A stretch of DNA of 23,268 nt from a virus. Both the position numbers and the translations under genes were made by a program. Under the pieces are notes generated by a model. That model made no database searches. It was not told the DNA's origin and was given only the letters and a program-made list of their open reading frames with translations. The stretch spans positions 1 to 23,268 of IMG/VR virus record IMGVR_UViG_3300014050_000145; one strand, written 5' to 3'. Positions 4,217 to 10,767 of the stretch are shown here, piece after piece (positions within the stretch are counted from its first letter, which is position 1; each line of letters begins with the position of its first letter).

Positions 4217-6397
4217 TTGAAACTACTGCGTCCATTCGCAGCACTATCCGTAGCAGTTAAAACTGGAAGACTTTTGTTAGGTGGGGGTTTAATTACCCTG
4301 TTTCTTGTTTTTGGCATGTCACAAGAAGCACATGCAACAGGAGAAGTTTCTTCTGAACAAGTCGTTGTCAGTCCTACATGGCAAGCCATGAACAATGCAA
4401 TTCAAACAGCAACTACAGAAGTAACGCAAGCAAATATTGCTAGTGCATCGGCTGCTACATCTGTTACTACTGCATCTACCCAAATTGCAGAAGCCATTAC
4501 TGCTGTTGCTGCATTAAACACTGAAGTTACTGATGCTCAAACCGCTGTTACTCAAATAACAGATGCAATCACATCTGTTGAAACAGCAGACCCAACAACT
4601 ACTAATCAGTCCTCACCCATTGTTACCGCTGCCCAATTAGTTGTGACAAATGCTCAAACAGCAGTGGATGATGCTGAGGCTGCTATTACTACGGCTACAA
4701 CAGAACTAACTCAAGCTACAACAGCCCGCAACGCAGTTACAACATCTTTATCAAATGCTCAAACAGAACTAACACAAGCCAACACAGCACTTGATGCTGC
4801 TCAGACTGCAGTAAATAATCTTCAAGCAACTATTGCAACAACAACCAATGTTTTGGCTGGAGTTGATGATGCTGGTGTTCGTATGAATCTTCCTTTTGAA
4901 ATGCTTATGGGAGGAACTCGGTATAGCAATGTATATGTTGGTTCAAATGCCACAGTAACATTTGGAACAAATGAAGGTTGGGTTTACTACACGACGCCAA
5001 GTGCTCCTTCTATTTCAATTGCTGGATATGACTGGACCACATGGAGCCAAGGTTCTGGAATTACATACTCCACTACAGCCACTAGTTTAGATATTGCTTG
5101 GGACCTTCGTGTGTATCCATTAATGGATATGTCTACCCAAATGACACAAATTCGTTTTAATGCTGATATCAATCCTACTAGCGGTGCTTGGGTTGCAAAC
5201 GTTGCCGTTACTGGTCCTATTCCAAATGGGGCACGGTTTAACGTAAGAGAAACAACTAATGGCGCATTAACATCAATTGTTGATACAAATGATGGTATAG
5301 GTTTTAATGGTCAAATTGGGCAGGGAACATATGTTGCTCCAGCTATTGACCCAAACGCAAACAACGCAACAATTCAAGCAGCAATTGATTCTGCCAATGC
5401 AACAATCTCTCAATTAAATTCAACTATTGGAACAATTGTTGCCCGCAATACAGCAACCTCTCAGGCACTACAAACACTGCCGTCCATTGCAAGTCTTTCT
5501 ACAACTCTTACTAATTCATCAATTATTGTGGAAGGTCTTCAAACTTCTGTAACAACAAAAGCTGCTGCTTTGCAAGATGCAATTGAATTATTGCCAGTTG
5601 CTCAGGCTCCAGCACTTCATACGCCTCCTCAGTATGAAGTAGACAGCGTTGACACATCTACTGACCTTGATACAGAAGAACCATCACAAACCACAGACCA
5701 ATCACAAGAAGACACAAACAATACAGAAACCGACGAAACTGATGCGGTTGATTCTGAGACAGATACATCAACAGACCAAGAACAACAGACACAAGACCAA
5801 GAGCAAGAAAATCAGTCAGAAGAATCACAGACACCTCCAGTAGATGAGGCCCCTACTGTATCAGACGTAGTTGATAATGCTATGGCGGATGGTGTTCTTA
5901 CTGATGCGGAAAAAGAAGCGGTTGTTGATGCATTACTTGAATCAGCAGATGGTGAAGCGTTGACTGCTGAGGCTATTGCAGAAGCTGGATTAGAGTATTC
6001 AGATTTACCACCAGAAACTCCCGTAGAAGTTCGCAAAGATGAAAATGGAAATGAAGTTATAATTACTGCAGAAGTAGCAGCAGCATTACAGCTTTTAGAA
6101 TCCCCTTCTGAATTATTTGGCGCAATATTTAGCGACCCTAGTCAAGTTCTTCTTGCATTAGGAAGTATTGGCGCAGATATGTCTCCACAAGAACGTGAAG
6201 AAGCAACCAAGATGGTTGTTGCAACTGTTGTTGCTGCGGGTGCAGCAATGAATGCAGCAACTGTAGCGGCTAGTGCCGCATCAACAACAACGGGCGGAAG
6301 TAGTGGGGGTACAACTCCAAAGGGTGGCGGAACTGGTGGCGGTCCTGCTGCTGGTAATGACAAACCAAGAAGAACGTTTAGGAGACGTATCAAATGA
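4217..6397 (+). CDS. Large secreted, probably membrane-anchored surface protein, 726 aa
   Basis: Residues 1-40 are a Sec-type signal peptide: basic start (KLLRPF), hydrophobic core LLLGGGLITLFLVFG and an AHA cleavage site near 38-40. Residues 55-212 are Ala/Thr-rich heptads (coiled coil). Residues about 218-375 are a beta-rich domain with LPFEMLMGGTRYSNVYVGSN, faintly like nidogen-type sandwiches. A second helical stretch spans 380-455. Residues 473-545 are an Asp/Glu/Gln/Thr-rich acidic spacer. Residues 547-665 are helical, and 666-690 are hydrophobic (MVVATVVAAGAAMNAATVAA). A Gly-rich linker ends in RRTFRRRIK. The signal peptide plus a late hydrophobic helix and basic tail suggest an outside-facing anchored protein. 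The TTG start is chosen for its ribosome site, since no in-frame ATG precedes the signal. It overlaps the next gene by ATGA. Exclusion, adhesion or virion roles are all possible. Confidence 0.75.
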   Translation: MKLLRPFAALSVAVKTGRLLLGGGLITLFLVFGMSQEAHATGEVSSEQVVVSPTWQAMNNAIQTATTEVTQANIASASAATSVTTASTQIAEAITAVAALNTEVTDAQTAVTQITDAITSVETADPTTTNQSSPIVTAAQLVVTNAQTAVDDAEAAITTATTELTQATTARNAVTTSLSNAQTELTQANTALDAAQTAVNNLQATIATTTNVLAGVDDAGVRMNLPFEMLMGGTRYSNVYVGSNATVTFGTNEGWVYYTTPSAPSISIAGYDWTTWSQGSGITYSTTATSLDIAWDLRVYPLMDMSTQMTQIRFNADINPTSGAWVANVAVTGPIPNGARFNVRETTNGALTSIVDTNDGIGFNGQIGQGTYVAPAIDPNANNATIQAAIDSANATISQLNSTIGTIVARNTATSQALQTLPSIASLSTTLTNSSIIVEGLQTSVTTKAAALQDAIELLPVAQAPALHTPPQYEVDSVDTSTDLDTEEPSQTTDQSQEDTNNTETDETDAVDSETDTSTDQEQQTQDQEQENQSEESQTPPVDEAPTVSDVVDNAMADGVLTDAEKEAVVDALLESADGEALTAEAIAEAGLEYSDLPPETPVEVRKDENGNEVIITAEVAAALQLLESPSELFGAIFSDPSQVLLALGSIGADMSPQEREEATKMVVATVVAAGAAMNAATVAASAASTTTGGSSGGTTPKGGGTGGGPAAGNDKPRRTFRRRIK

Positions 6398-6561
6398 TAA
6401 AGCTATTCAAAGACATGGTTGACCAATTGTGGACACTGCTCGGTATGTTTATTGCATGGGTTGTGTTAGACGGAAGCGCAAAAACCATTGTTGGCTATGC
6501 AATTTTGGGAACTTTAATTGCATGGGCAATTACGTATCCACTGCGTAACCGAGACGAATAA
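6394..6561 (+). CDS. Two-helix membrane protein, 55 aa (holin candidate)
   Basis: MIKLFKDMVDQLWTLLGMFI starts the protein. Hydrophobic stretches at about 11-26 and 31-47 form a helical hairpin, and the end is basic/acidic (PLRNRDE). Size and topology fit small holins or partner membrane proteins. The ATG overlaps the stop of the 726-aa gene, so production is tied to that protein and they may act together in the envelope. It is too short for family assignment by eye. Confidence 0.65.
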   Translation: MIKLFKDMVDQLWTLLGMFIAWVVLDGSAKTIVGYAILGTLIAWAITYPLRNRDE

Positions 6562-6602
6562 GGGATTATTTACTCTGAGGAAGGCACAGTGTTAGGAGAA
6601 AC

Positions 6603-6794
6603 ATGACACAAGCACAACTAAAAGCTGCAGCAGCAACATACTTGCGTGCAGCAGCAGCATCTGTTCTTGCTCTTTACTTAGCAGGACAGACAGACCCAAA
6701 GGTTCTACTCAACGCAGCAATTGCTGGTTTAGTTGGCCCATTGGCTAAGGCGTTAAATCCAAAAGACGCATCATACGGAATCGTTAAGAAGTAA
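6603..6794 (+). CDS. Holin-like membrane protein, 63 aa
   Basis: An Ala/Leu-rich protein with probable helices at about 12-28 (YLRAAAASVLALYLAG) and 35-52 (LLNAAIAGLVGPLAKAL), then NPKDASYGIVKK. I recognise this general form, DPKxLLNAAxAGLxGPxxKALNPxD, from small putative holins of actinobacteriophages, from memory only. AGGAG precedes the ATG by about 5 bases. It stands between two other membrane-protein genes. If it is the holin, it would form the membrane holes that let the endolysin reach the wall. Confidence 0.65.
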   Translation: MTQAQLKAAAATYLRAAAASVLALYLAGQTDPKVLLNAAIAGLVGPLAKALNPKDASYGIVKK

Positions 6795-6811
6795 CTAAAG
6801 GAGAAGCACCA

Positions 6812-7162
6812 GTGACAATGTTCTTTACTACTATTGGCGTTGTTGCTGGTGCTCTCATTAGTTTAGGGATTTTACTTAACCCACTTCGTAAAAAGATTAA
6901 GCGATGGGCGGAATGGATGGAGCGCTTTATGCGTGATTGGGAAGGTGAAGAAGCCGAACCAGGACGTGACCGTGTTCCAGGCGTTATGGAGCGCCTTAAT
7001 AGGTTAGATGGAGAACTTAGCAACAACGGCGGAAGCACCACTAAAGACAAGGTTGATAACCTTTATAACAATCAAGGAATCCTTATGGAAGCCTTTGTAG
7101 AGATGGGCGAACGACTTATTTCTATTGAAAATTGTCTAACGAATAAAGAGACTGACGCCTAA
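6812..7162 (+). CDS. Membrane-anchored coiled-coil protein, 116 aa
   Basis: One N-terminal membrane segment (MTMFFTTIGVVAGALISLGI, residues 1-21) is followed by a basic segment RKKIKRWAEWMERFMRDW, an acidic turn and two helices with heptad character (RVPGVMERLNRLDGEL; MEAFVEMGERLISIEN). This layout resembles DUF2746-like membrane proteins of mycobacteriophages, often near lysis genes. GTG 6812 is the chosen start because AAAGGAG lies 8 bases before it; ATG 6818 is the alternative. It may be a holin partner or spanin-like factor. That role is inference. Confidence 0.65.
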   Translation: MTMFFTTIGVVAGALISLGILLNPLRKKIKRWAEWMERFMRDWEGEEAEPGRDRVPGVMERLNRLDGELSNNGGSTTKDKVDNLYNNQGILMEAFVEMGERLISIENCLTNKETDA

Positions 7163-7182
7163 AAGTAAGGGACTATTAGACC

Positions 7183-7917
7183 ATGGCTACTTTTAATACC
7201 GCACAAGCAAAGTTTGGTCAGTCCAATGCGAACCCTGCAAATGCTGCGGGTGGACTTGGCAATGCAGTTGGCGCAATGATGGCAAGTCGTGGCCCAAGCA
7301 AAAAGAGCGCTGAAATTTATAAAGATATGATGAGCCATGAACATGGTTTAAATAAAGACATGGCATCTCATCTTGGCGGAATTCAAATGCAAATCAACCG
7401 TGGAGAACAACGCCACGAAGTAAGAAAAATGGTTTTAAGTCACAACCAATCCCAAGAAGCAGCAGCCACTGCACATCATCAAGGATTAGAGACCGCAACA
7501 ACTCAAGCAGGATTACAACGTCGTGCCGCTGCACAGCAGCAACGCCATGAGTATCGTACACAAACTGCTGCTCACGGTAATGCAATGAGTTTTGCTTCTC
7601 ACATTGGCTCTTTAGCTGAAGGTGGAACGTCAGTTGATTTTGCACACGGAGATACTAAAGCTAAGTTTACAACGAGGAAACCAGCAGCAGCTGCTGCAAC
7701 AGGAAGTGCAAAACCTAAAGGACCTGAACTCATTGGTATGCCACTAAACATTGCAACAGCAGGTAAGCCTGTTGCTCCATCAACACCTGCCAAAGTGCAG
7801 AAGTATGCACATCGTGACCCTAAGACAAATAAAATTTCTCATTACGAAGATACACCTCAAGTCCTTCCAGCTAAAAAAACAACTGCTAAAAAGGCTGTTA
7901 CAAAAAAGAGGAAATAA
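7183..7917 (+). CDS. Hypothetical Ala/His/Gln-rich protein with Lys-rich tail, 244 aa
   Basis: Unknown family. Residues 1-40 are Ala/Gly/Asn-rich. Residues 40-135 are a long helix rich in His, Gln, Met and Ala, with repeated histidines (MSHEHGLNKDMASHLGG; AATAHHQGLETATTQ). Residues 150-215 are basic and Pro-rich. The C-terminus is Lys-rich (PAKKTTAKKAVTKKRK). The tail resembles histone-H1-like or DNA-coating proteins, and a stretch YAHRDPKTNKISHYED precedes it. The long helix and basic tail would suit a virion or DNA-associated protein. It precedes the DUF6321-like gene by one base, and the pair are probably co-expressed. Confidence 0.7.
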   Translation: MATFNTAQAKFGQSNANPANAAGGLGNAVGAMMASRGPSKKSAEIYKDMMSHEHGLNKDMASHLGGIQMQINRGEQRHEVRKMVLSHNQSQEAAATAHHQGLETATTQAGLQRRAAAQQQRHEYRTQTAAHGNAMSFASHIGSLAEGGTSVDFAHGDTKAKFTTRKPAAAAATGSAKPKGPELIGMPLNIATAGKPVAPSTPAKVQKYAHRDPKTNKISHYEDTPQVLPAKKTTAKKAVTKKRK

Positions 7918-7918
7918 T

Positions 7919-8206
7919 ATGGCGACAAAAAAGAAGGCAGCAAAAACAGAAGCATGGACTCGCAAAGAAGGTAAGAACTCTAAAGGCGGTCTAAATGAAA
8001 AGGGACGTAAGTCCTATGAAAGAGCACACCCAGGTTCTGATTTAAAACCTCCTGTTAAAAAAGAACAAGCAGCAAAGTCTGAAAAGTCTGCTGCTCGTCG
8101 CAAGTCATATTGTGCTCGTTCTGCTGGACAAGCTAAAATGTTTCCCAAAGCAGCTAAAGACCCAAACAGTAGGTTGAATAAAGCCAGGAGAGCGTGGGAT
8201 TGTTAA
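7919..8206 (+). CDS. DUF6321-like protein, 95 aa
   Basis: MATKKKAAKTEAWTRKEGKN starts the protein, followed by GGLNEKGRKSYERAHPGSDL, then a Lys-rich stretch and RRKSYCARSAGQAKMFP and LNKARRAWDC. I recognise the WTRKEGKNxxGGLNxKGRxSYxRxNPGSDLK start and RRxSxCARxxG middle from DUF6321, present in many environmental phages. The function is unknown. The longer frame starting at 7751 would overlap the previous gene by 167 bases; the ATG at 7919 has GAGG about 7 bases upstream and starts the family domain. The stop overlaps the next gene by TAATG. Confidence 0.82.
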   Translation: MATKKKAAKTEAWTRKEGKNSKGGLNEKGRKSYERAHPGSDLKPPVKKEQAAKSEKSAARRKSYCARSAGQAKMFPKAAKDPNSRLNKARRAWDC

Positions 8207-8451
8207 TGAAATGTGCCAATTGTAAAAACGATGCTTCATACATTTACCGCATTACATTTGAAAAATCTCTTTATTACTGCAAAAAAGATTTACCTAGATT
8301 TTTAGAAGAACGTCGTAGAGCTGGATTTTTAGATATTCCTAAAGAACCAAAACCAACCGTTACCGAGACTGTTGAAGAACCGATTCTTGATGAGTTAACA
8401 GAAGAATCTGAAAAGCCAAAGAAGAAAGCGGCAAAGAAGAAGGCAGAGTAA
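8206..8451 (+). CDS. Small zinc-ribbon protein with Lys-rich tail, 81 aa
   Basis: MKCANCKNDASYIYRITFEK begins the protein, with a Cys-x2-Cys pair at 3 and 6 and a third Cys in YYCKKDL (about 25), so it may bind zinc. After an acidic Pro/Glu linker the end is PKKKAAKKKAE, like AlgP or histone-H1 tails. A GTG at 8194 is in frame, but ATG 8206 overlaps the previous stop (TAATG) and starts at the ribbon. Its neighbour also carries a zinc finger. Unknown function. Confidence 0.65.
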   Translation: MKCANCKNDASYIYRITFEKSLYYCKKDLPRFLEERRRAGFLDIPKEPKPTVTETVEEPILDELTEESEKPKKKAAKKKAE

Positions 8452-8452
8452 A

Positions 8453-8683
8453 ATGCCTTTAATTCGTAAATTTGCAGTACAGGGTCACGCTATTCCTTCT
8501 ACAGCGCATACCCCTAGAGGCCCATTTCCTCCTGAAGTGATGGCACAGCCAGAGATGGCTATAGATGAACGTCATTCCGATTCGTTACATCCAGGATTAG
8601 ATGATGTGCGTTTATTTAAATGCAAAGAGTGCGATGAAATTGTAATAGAGGAAGAACTGTCTACACACGAGTGTGATGAATAA
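8453..8683 (+). CDS. Small zinc-finger protein, 76 aa
   Basis: The first 50 residues are Pro-rich and probably loose (QGHAIPSTAHTPRGPFPPEV). The C-terminus reads LFKCKECDEIVIEEELSTHE followed by Cys-Asp-Glu: Cys-x2-Cys, then His-x-Cys, a compact finger. It starts 2 bases after the previous stop and ends just before a candidate promoter at 8687, so it probably closes the transcript running from the secreted-protein region. The loose Pro-rich part could be a virion tether. No family is recognised. Confidence 0.65.
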   Translation: MPLIRKFAVQGHAIPSTAHTPRGPFPPEVMAQPEMAIDERHSDSLHPGLDDVRLFKCKECDEIVIEEELSTHECDE

Positions 8684-8686
8684 ACC

Positions 8687-8715
8687 CTGACATTCTTGCA
8701 TAAGTCTTGGATACT
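8687..8715 (+). promoter_or_regulatory. Candidate sigma-70-type promoter
   Basis: CTGACA (8687-8692; 5 of 6 to TTGACA) and GATACT (8710-8715; 4 of 6 to TATAAT) are 17 bases apart. It lies in a 93-base gap and would drive the gene at 8777. The match is good for spacing, moderate for the second box. Confidence 0.4.
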
Positions 8716-8726
8716 TACAGTCAAGG

Positions 8727-8747
8727 TTCCCCTAAGCGCATGGGGAA
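8727..8747 (+). other. Leader hairpin before the 219-aa gene
   Basis: TTCCCC (8727-8732) pairs with GGGGAA (8742-8747) around TAAGCGCAT. It is downstream of the candidate promoter and 29 bases before the start codon, with no T-run. It may stabilise the mRNA; function is inferred only. Confidence 0.4.
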
Positions 8748-8776
8748 AATAAAACCTCTCTAGAGAAAGAAGAAAA

Positions 8777-9436
8777 ATGGCTACAAATAACAATGGAAAT
8801 CTTCTTGACGACGCAGGTGAAGTCGCAATTGATTTCGTATGGGGTAATTTCCCAATTCAACCAAACGATGCTCGTCCAAACACAACTGCAGGTCGTTTAG
8901 ACCCAGCATTAGATAACCACATCATTGCTCTATCAGGATGGGGCGGATATCCTTTATTTACCGCAAACTCAGCAGGAGAAGATGTAGCAGGTCCAACTGA
9001 TTACATCCTTACTCCAAATGTTCTTGGACAAACAACTGCTTCTGCAACTGATGCATTGAAGGATGCATCGTTTGCAACAATTACAGTTGCAACAGCGGCA
9101 ACAAACGCTGCTAAAACAGTAACAGCAGTAGAACGTGCTTCAGGCGGTCTTGCAGTACTTACTGCATCAGGTGCAGGAGCAGCATATGCAATTGGAACTA
9201 AGGTTACAATTGCATCTGTTCATGCAACTGTTAATGGAACATACACAGTTGTTGATAAAGCAACAAACTCAGTGACAGTCGCTACAACCGATACAAGCGC
9301 ACTTTCACTTTCAAGTCTTACAGGAACAATCGTAGGTGTTGCTGGAACAATCAAGACCCAGTCAATTGCAGCAGGCCAGAACAACATCGTTCCTGGTTCT
9401 ACAATTGTAATTACACCATGGGCAGCAGCGTCCTAA
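8777..9436 (+). CDS. Probable virion protein, Ala/Thr-rich, 219 aa
   Basis: Residues 12-62 form a small domain with AIDFVWGNFPIQPNDARPNT and LDPALDNHIIALSGW. Residues 85-215 are Ala/Thr/Val-rich beta strands, with VERASGGLAVLTASGAG and TYTVVDKATNSVTVATTD looking like an immunoglobulin- or fibre-type fold. No cysteine or membrane segment is present. Composition (Thr, Ala, Val, Gly) and a private candidate promoter and leader suggest an abundant structural protein such as a decoration protein or a minor tail protein. I recall similar N-termini from phages but not their function. Start: ATG 8777 after a purine-rich AGAAAGAAGAAAAA. Confidence 0.65.
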   Translation: MATNNNGNLLDDAGEVAIDFVWGNFPIQPNDARPNTTAGRLDPALDNHIIALSGWGGYPLFTANSAGEDVAGPTDYILTPNVLGQTTASATDALKDASFATITVATAATNAAKTVTAVERASGGLAVLTASGAGAAYAIGTKVTIASVHATVNGTYTVVDKATNSVTVATTDTSALSLSSLTGTIVGVAGTIKTQSIAAGQNNIVPGSTIVITPWAAAS

Positions 9437-9441
9437 TTTAA

Positions 9442-10209
9442 ATGGCAAGAACAACAGGTGGGGGAGCTCGTCGTAATACACGGCGAGCTACTCCGTCTGC
9501 TCAAGAGATGTTAAATTCTCTTAAAAACTTTGGAACAGAATTTATGGGCGCTCCTGTTGCCGCCTCAAAAGCACAGGCAAATAGCATCCGAGACATTATG
9601 GATGACTCAAGTCAATCTATGGACTTCTATAACCCTAGACCCGACTACAACAATCTTGCTGGCGAATTAGCTAAGTACGACCCTCATTTTACGGATAGAA
9701 GTCGTCCCTTCTACGAAGTCATTGACATGAACATTGACTTAGACCGTCAAGGAAATCTCCAAGTACCTGGTGAACAACCAGATGAACTAGAAGATGCATC
9801 TCCAGCAGATATTACGTTAGTACCTACATCCACAACTAATCCACAACGTCCCCGTACAGTTGCTGCAGGTTATGATGAGGATGAAGAAAAACTTACTGTT
9901 GTATTTCGTGATGGCACCTTTTATAACTACTACGAAGTAGATAAGAATGAATGGGCTGCATTTAAAGCCAATCGTTCTAAAGGTGCTATTATCGCCCAAA
10001 TGTTGGACTTTCACCCACGTGGGCCAGCAGATATGTCTTCCTTTTCTCAGAAAGCGCAGGCAGCGTTCTATCGTTATAGTCGTGGTTTCCAAATTCAAAA
10101 ACAAGGAAAAGCTGTGGGTCAAACCAGAGCAACGTACAAAACAATAGACCAAAGAAAACGAGCAGGGAAGAATCCATCAAAAGGCGGAAGAGCACCAAGA
10201 GGACGGTAA
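9442..10209 (+). CDS. KTSC-domain protein, 255 aa
   Basis: The N-terminus (1-20) is Arg/Gly-rich and probably disordered. Residues about 25-110 are helical and acidic. Residues 137-190 fit a KTSC domain: PRTVAAGYDEDEEKLTVVF, then GTFYNYYEVDKNEWAAFKA. In that domain a short beta-sheet carries F/Y-x-Y-x-V-P/D followed by a helix; the family also sits beside lysyl-tRNA synthetases and in phage genes of unknown role. The C-terminus is basic (GKNPSKGGRAPRGR). It is 5 bases after the 219-aa gene and directly abuts the 131-aa gene, so the three are probably one transcript. The function is unknown; nucleic-acid binding is an inference from the basic ends. Confidence 0.72.
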   Translation: MARTTGGGARRNTRRATPSAQEMLNSLKNFGTEFMGAPVAASKAQANSIRDIMDDSSQSMDFYNPRPDYNNLAGELAKYDPHFTDRSRPFYEVIDMNIDLDRQGNLQVPGEQPDELEDASPADITLVPTSTTNPQRPRTVAAGYDEDEEKLTVVFRDGTFYNYYEVDKNEWAAFKANRSKGAIIAQMLDFHPRGPADMSSFSQKAQAAFYRYSRGFQIQKQGKAVGQTRATYKTIDQRKRAGKNPSKGGRAPRGR

Positions 10210-10605
10210 ATGCCAAAGGTATATAACATCGGACCAAAACACTTTGTACAACTAATTGACTTACCTGTTGTTTGGGGCAATAAATTCATTGTTCGTGGAT
10301 GGACTCAAGAAATTGAAGAACCATTTAGAACTTCAGAGCCTTTTTTAGTAAGATTACCTAAATACAAAGCATTAGCCTTTGGTAAGTGGACTGGCTTTAA
10401 AAATGAAGAAGAAGCACTTAAATCGGCACTTAACACACGGGAAGTAACATACGATGATTTTACGGAAGAAGCAGGATGGACAGCCCCAGACTCGGATAGA
10501 GAAACGAGTATCTACAATCTCCACCCCAGATTTGATTCAATGGATGGAGCAATCAATGTTCACGATTGGCAAGTGTATTACCGATTGGCAAAAGAATCGG
10601 AATAG
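10210..10605 (+). CDS. Hypothetical protein, 131 aa
   Basis: Starts at the base after the previous stop, with AGAGGA 7 bases upstream. The protein begins MPKVYNIGPKHFVQLIDLPV and is rich in Trp and Tyr (RGWTQEIEEPF, FGKWTGFKNEEEALKSAL, VHDWQVYYRLAKESE). It has no membrane helix, cysteine or repeat. It looks like a compact alpha/beta protein. The last 50 bases encode the start of another gene in a different frame. No family is recognised. Confidence 0.7.
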   Translation: MPKVYNIGPKHFVQLIDLPVVWGNKFIVRGWTQEIEEPFRTSEPFLVRLPKYKALAFGKWTGFKNEEEALKSALNTREVTYDDFTEEAGWTAPDSDRETSIYNLHPRFDSMDGAINVHDWQVYYRLAKESE

Positions 10606-10681
10606 CGCATCTCTAGATGAAGTAGTTCTTGGTGCAGAAGCATTTTTTGCAATTGCAAAAGAATTGAAGAAACGTGCTTAG
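10556..10681 (+). CDS. Small helical protein, 41 aa, overlapping its neighbour
   Basis: GGAG at 10546-10549 precedes ATG 10556 by 6 bases, giving MFTIGKCITDWQKNRNSASL followed by DEVVLGAEAFFAIAKELKKR. It overlaps the preceding gene by 50 bases in another frame. The frame is open further up to 10454, but no earlier ATG has such a ribosome site. The WQKNRNSASLDEV...GAEAFFAIAKELK pattern resembles tiny genes I have seen near phage terminases. It is the last gene before the candidate terL promoter. Confidence 0.55.
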   Translation: MFTIGKCITDWQKNRNSASLDEVVLGAEAFFAIAKELKKRA

Positions 10682-10685
10682 TGTG

Positions 10686-10694
10686 TGCTATTAT
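10686..10694 (+). promoter_or_regulatory. Candidate extended -10 promoter before terL
   Basis: TGCTATTAT is an extended -10 box (TGn plus TATTAT, 5 of 6). TTGAAG at 10664-10669 is a weak -35 with a 19-base gap, somewhat long. It lies 73 bases before the terminase start. Confidence 0.35.
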
Positions 10695-10727
10695 ACTTTT
10701 GCTTTACCTCTCTCCTGGTCTGGCGAT

Positions 10728-10747
10728 GGCCCACAGAAATGTGGGTC
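10728..10747 (+). other. GAAA-tetraloop hairpin in the terL leader
   Basis: GGCCCACA (10728-10735) pairs with TGTGGGTC (10740-10747) around GAAA, an 8-bp stem with one G-U pair and a stable GNRA-type loop. There is no T-run. It ends 20 bases before the start of terL, just upstream of its ribosome site, so it could control translation or protect the mRNA. Confidence 0.5.
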
Positions 10748-10767
10748 TAGTCAATTAAAGGGTAAAA

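Noticed and set aside
7751-7918. Longer version of the DUF6321-like gene
   Set aside because: It overlaps the preceding gene by a long stretch and lacks a ribosome site; the conserved domain begins at the ATG at 7919.
9817-10237. Minus- and plus-strand alternative frames inside the KTSC gene
   Set aside because: The KTSC domain lies in the other frame and no independent signals support these.
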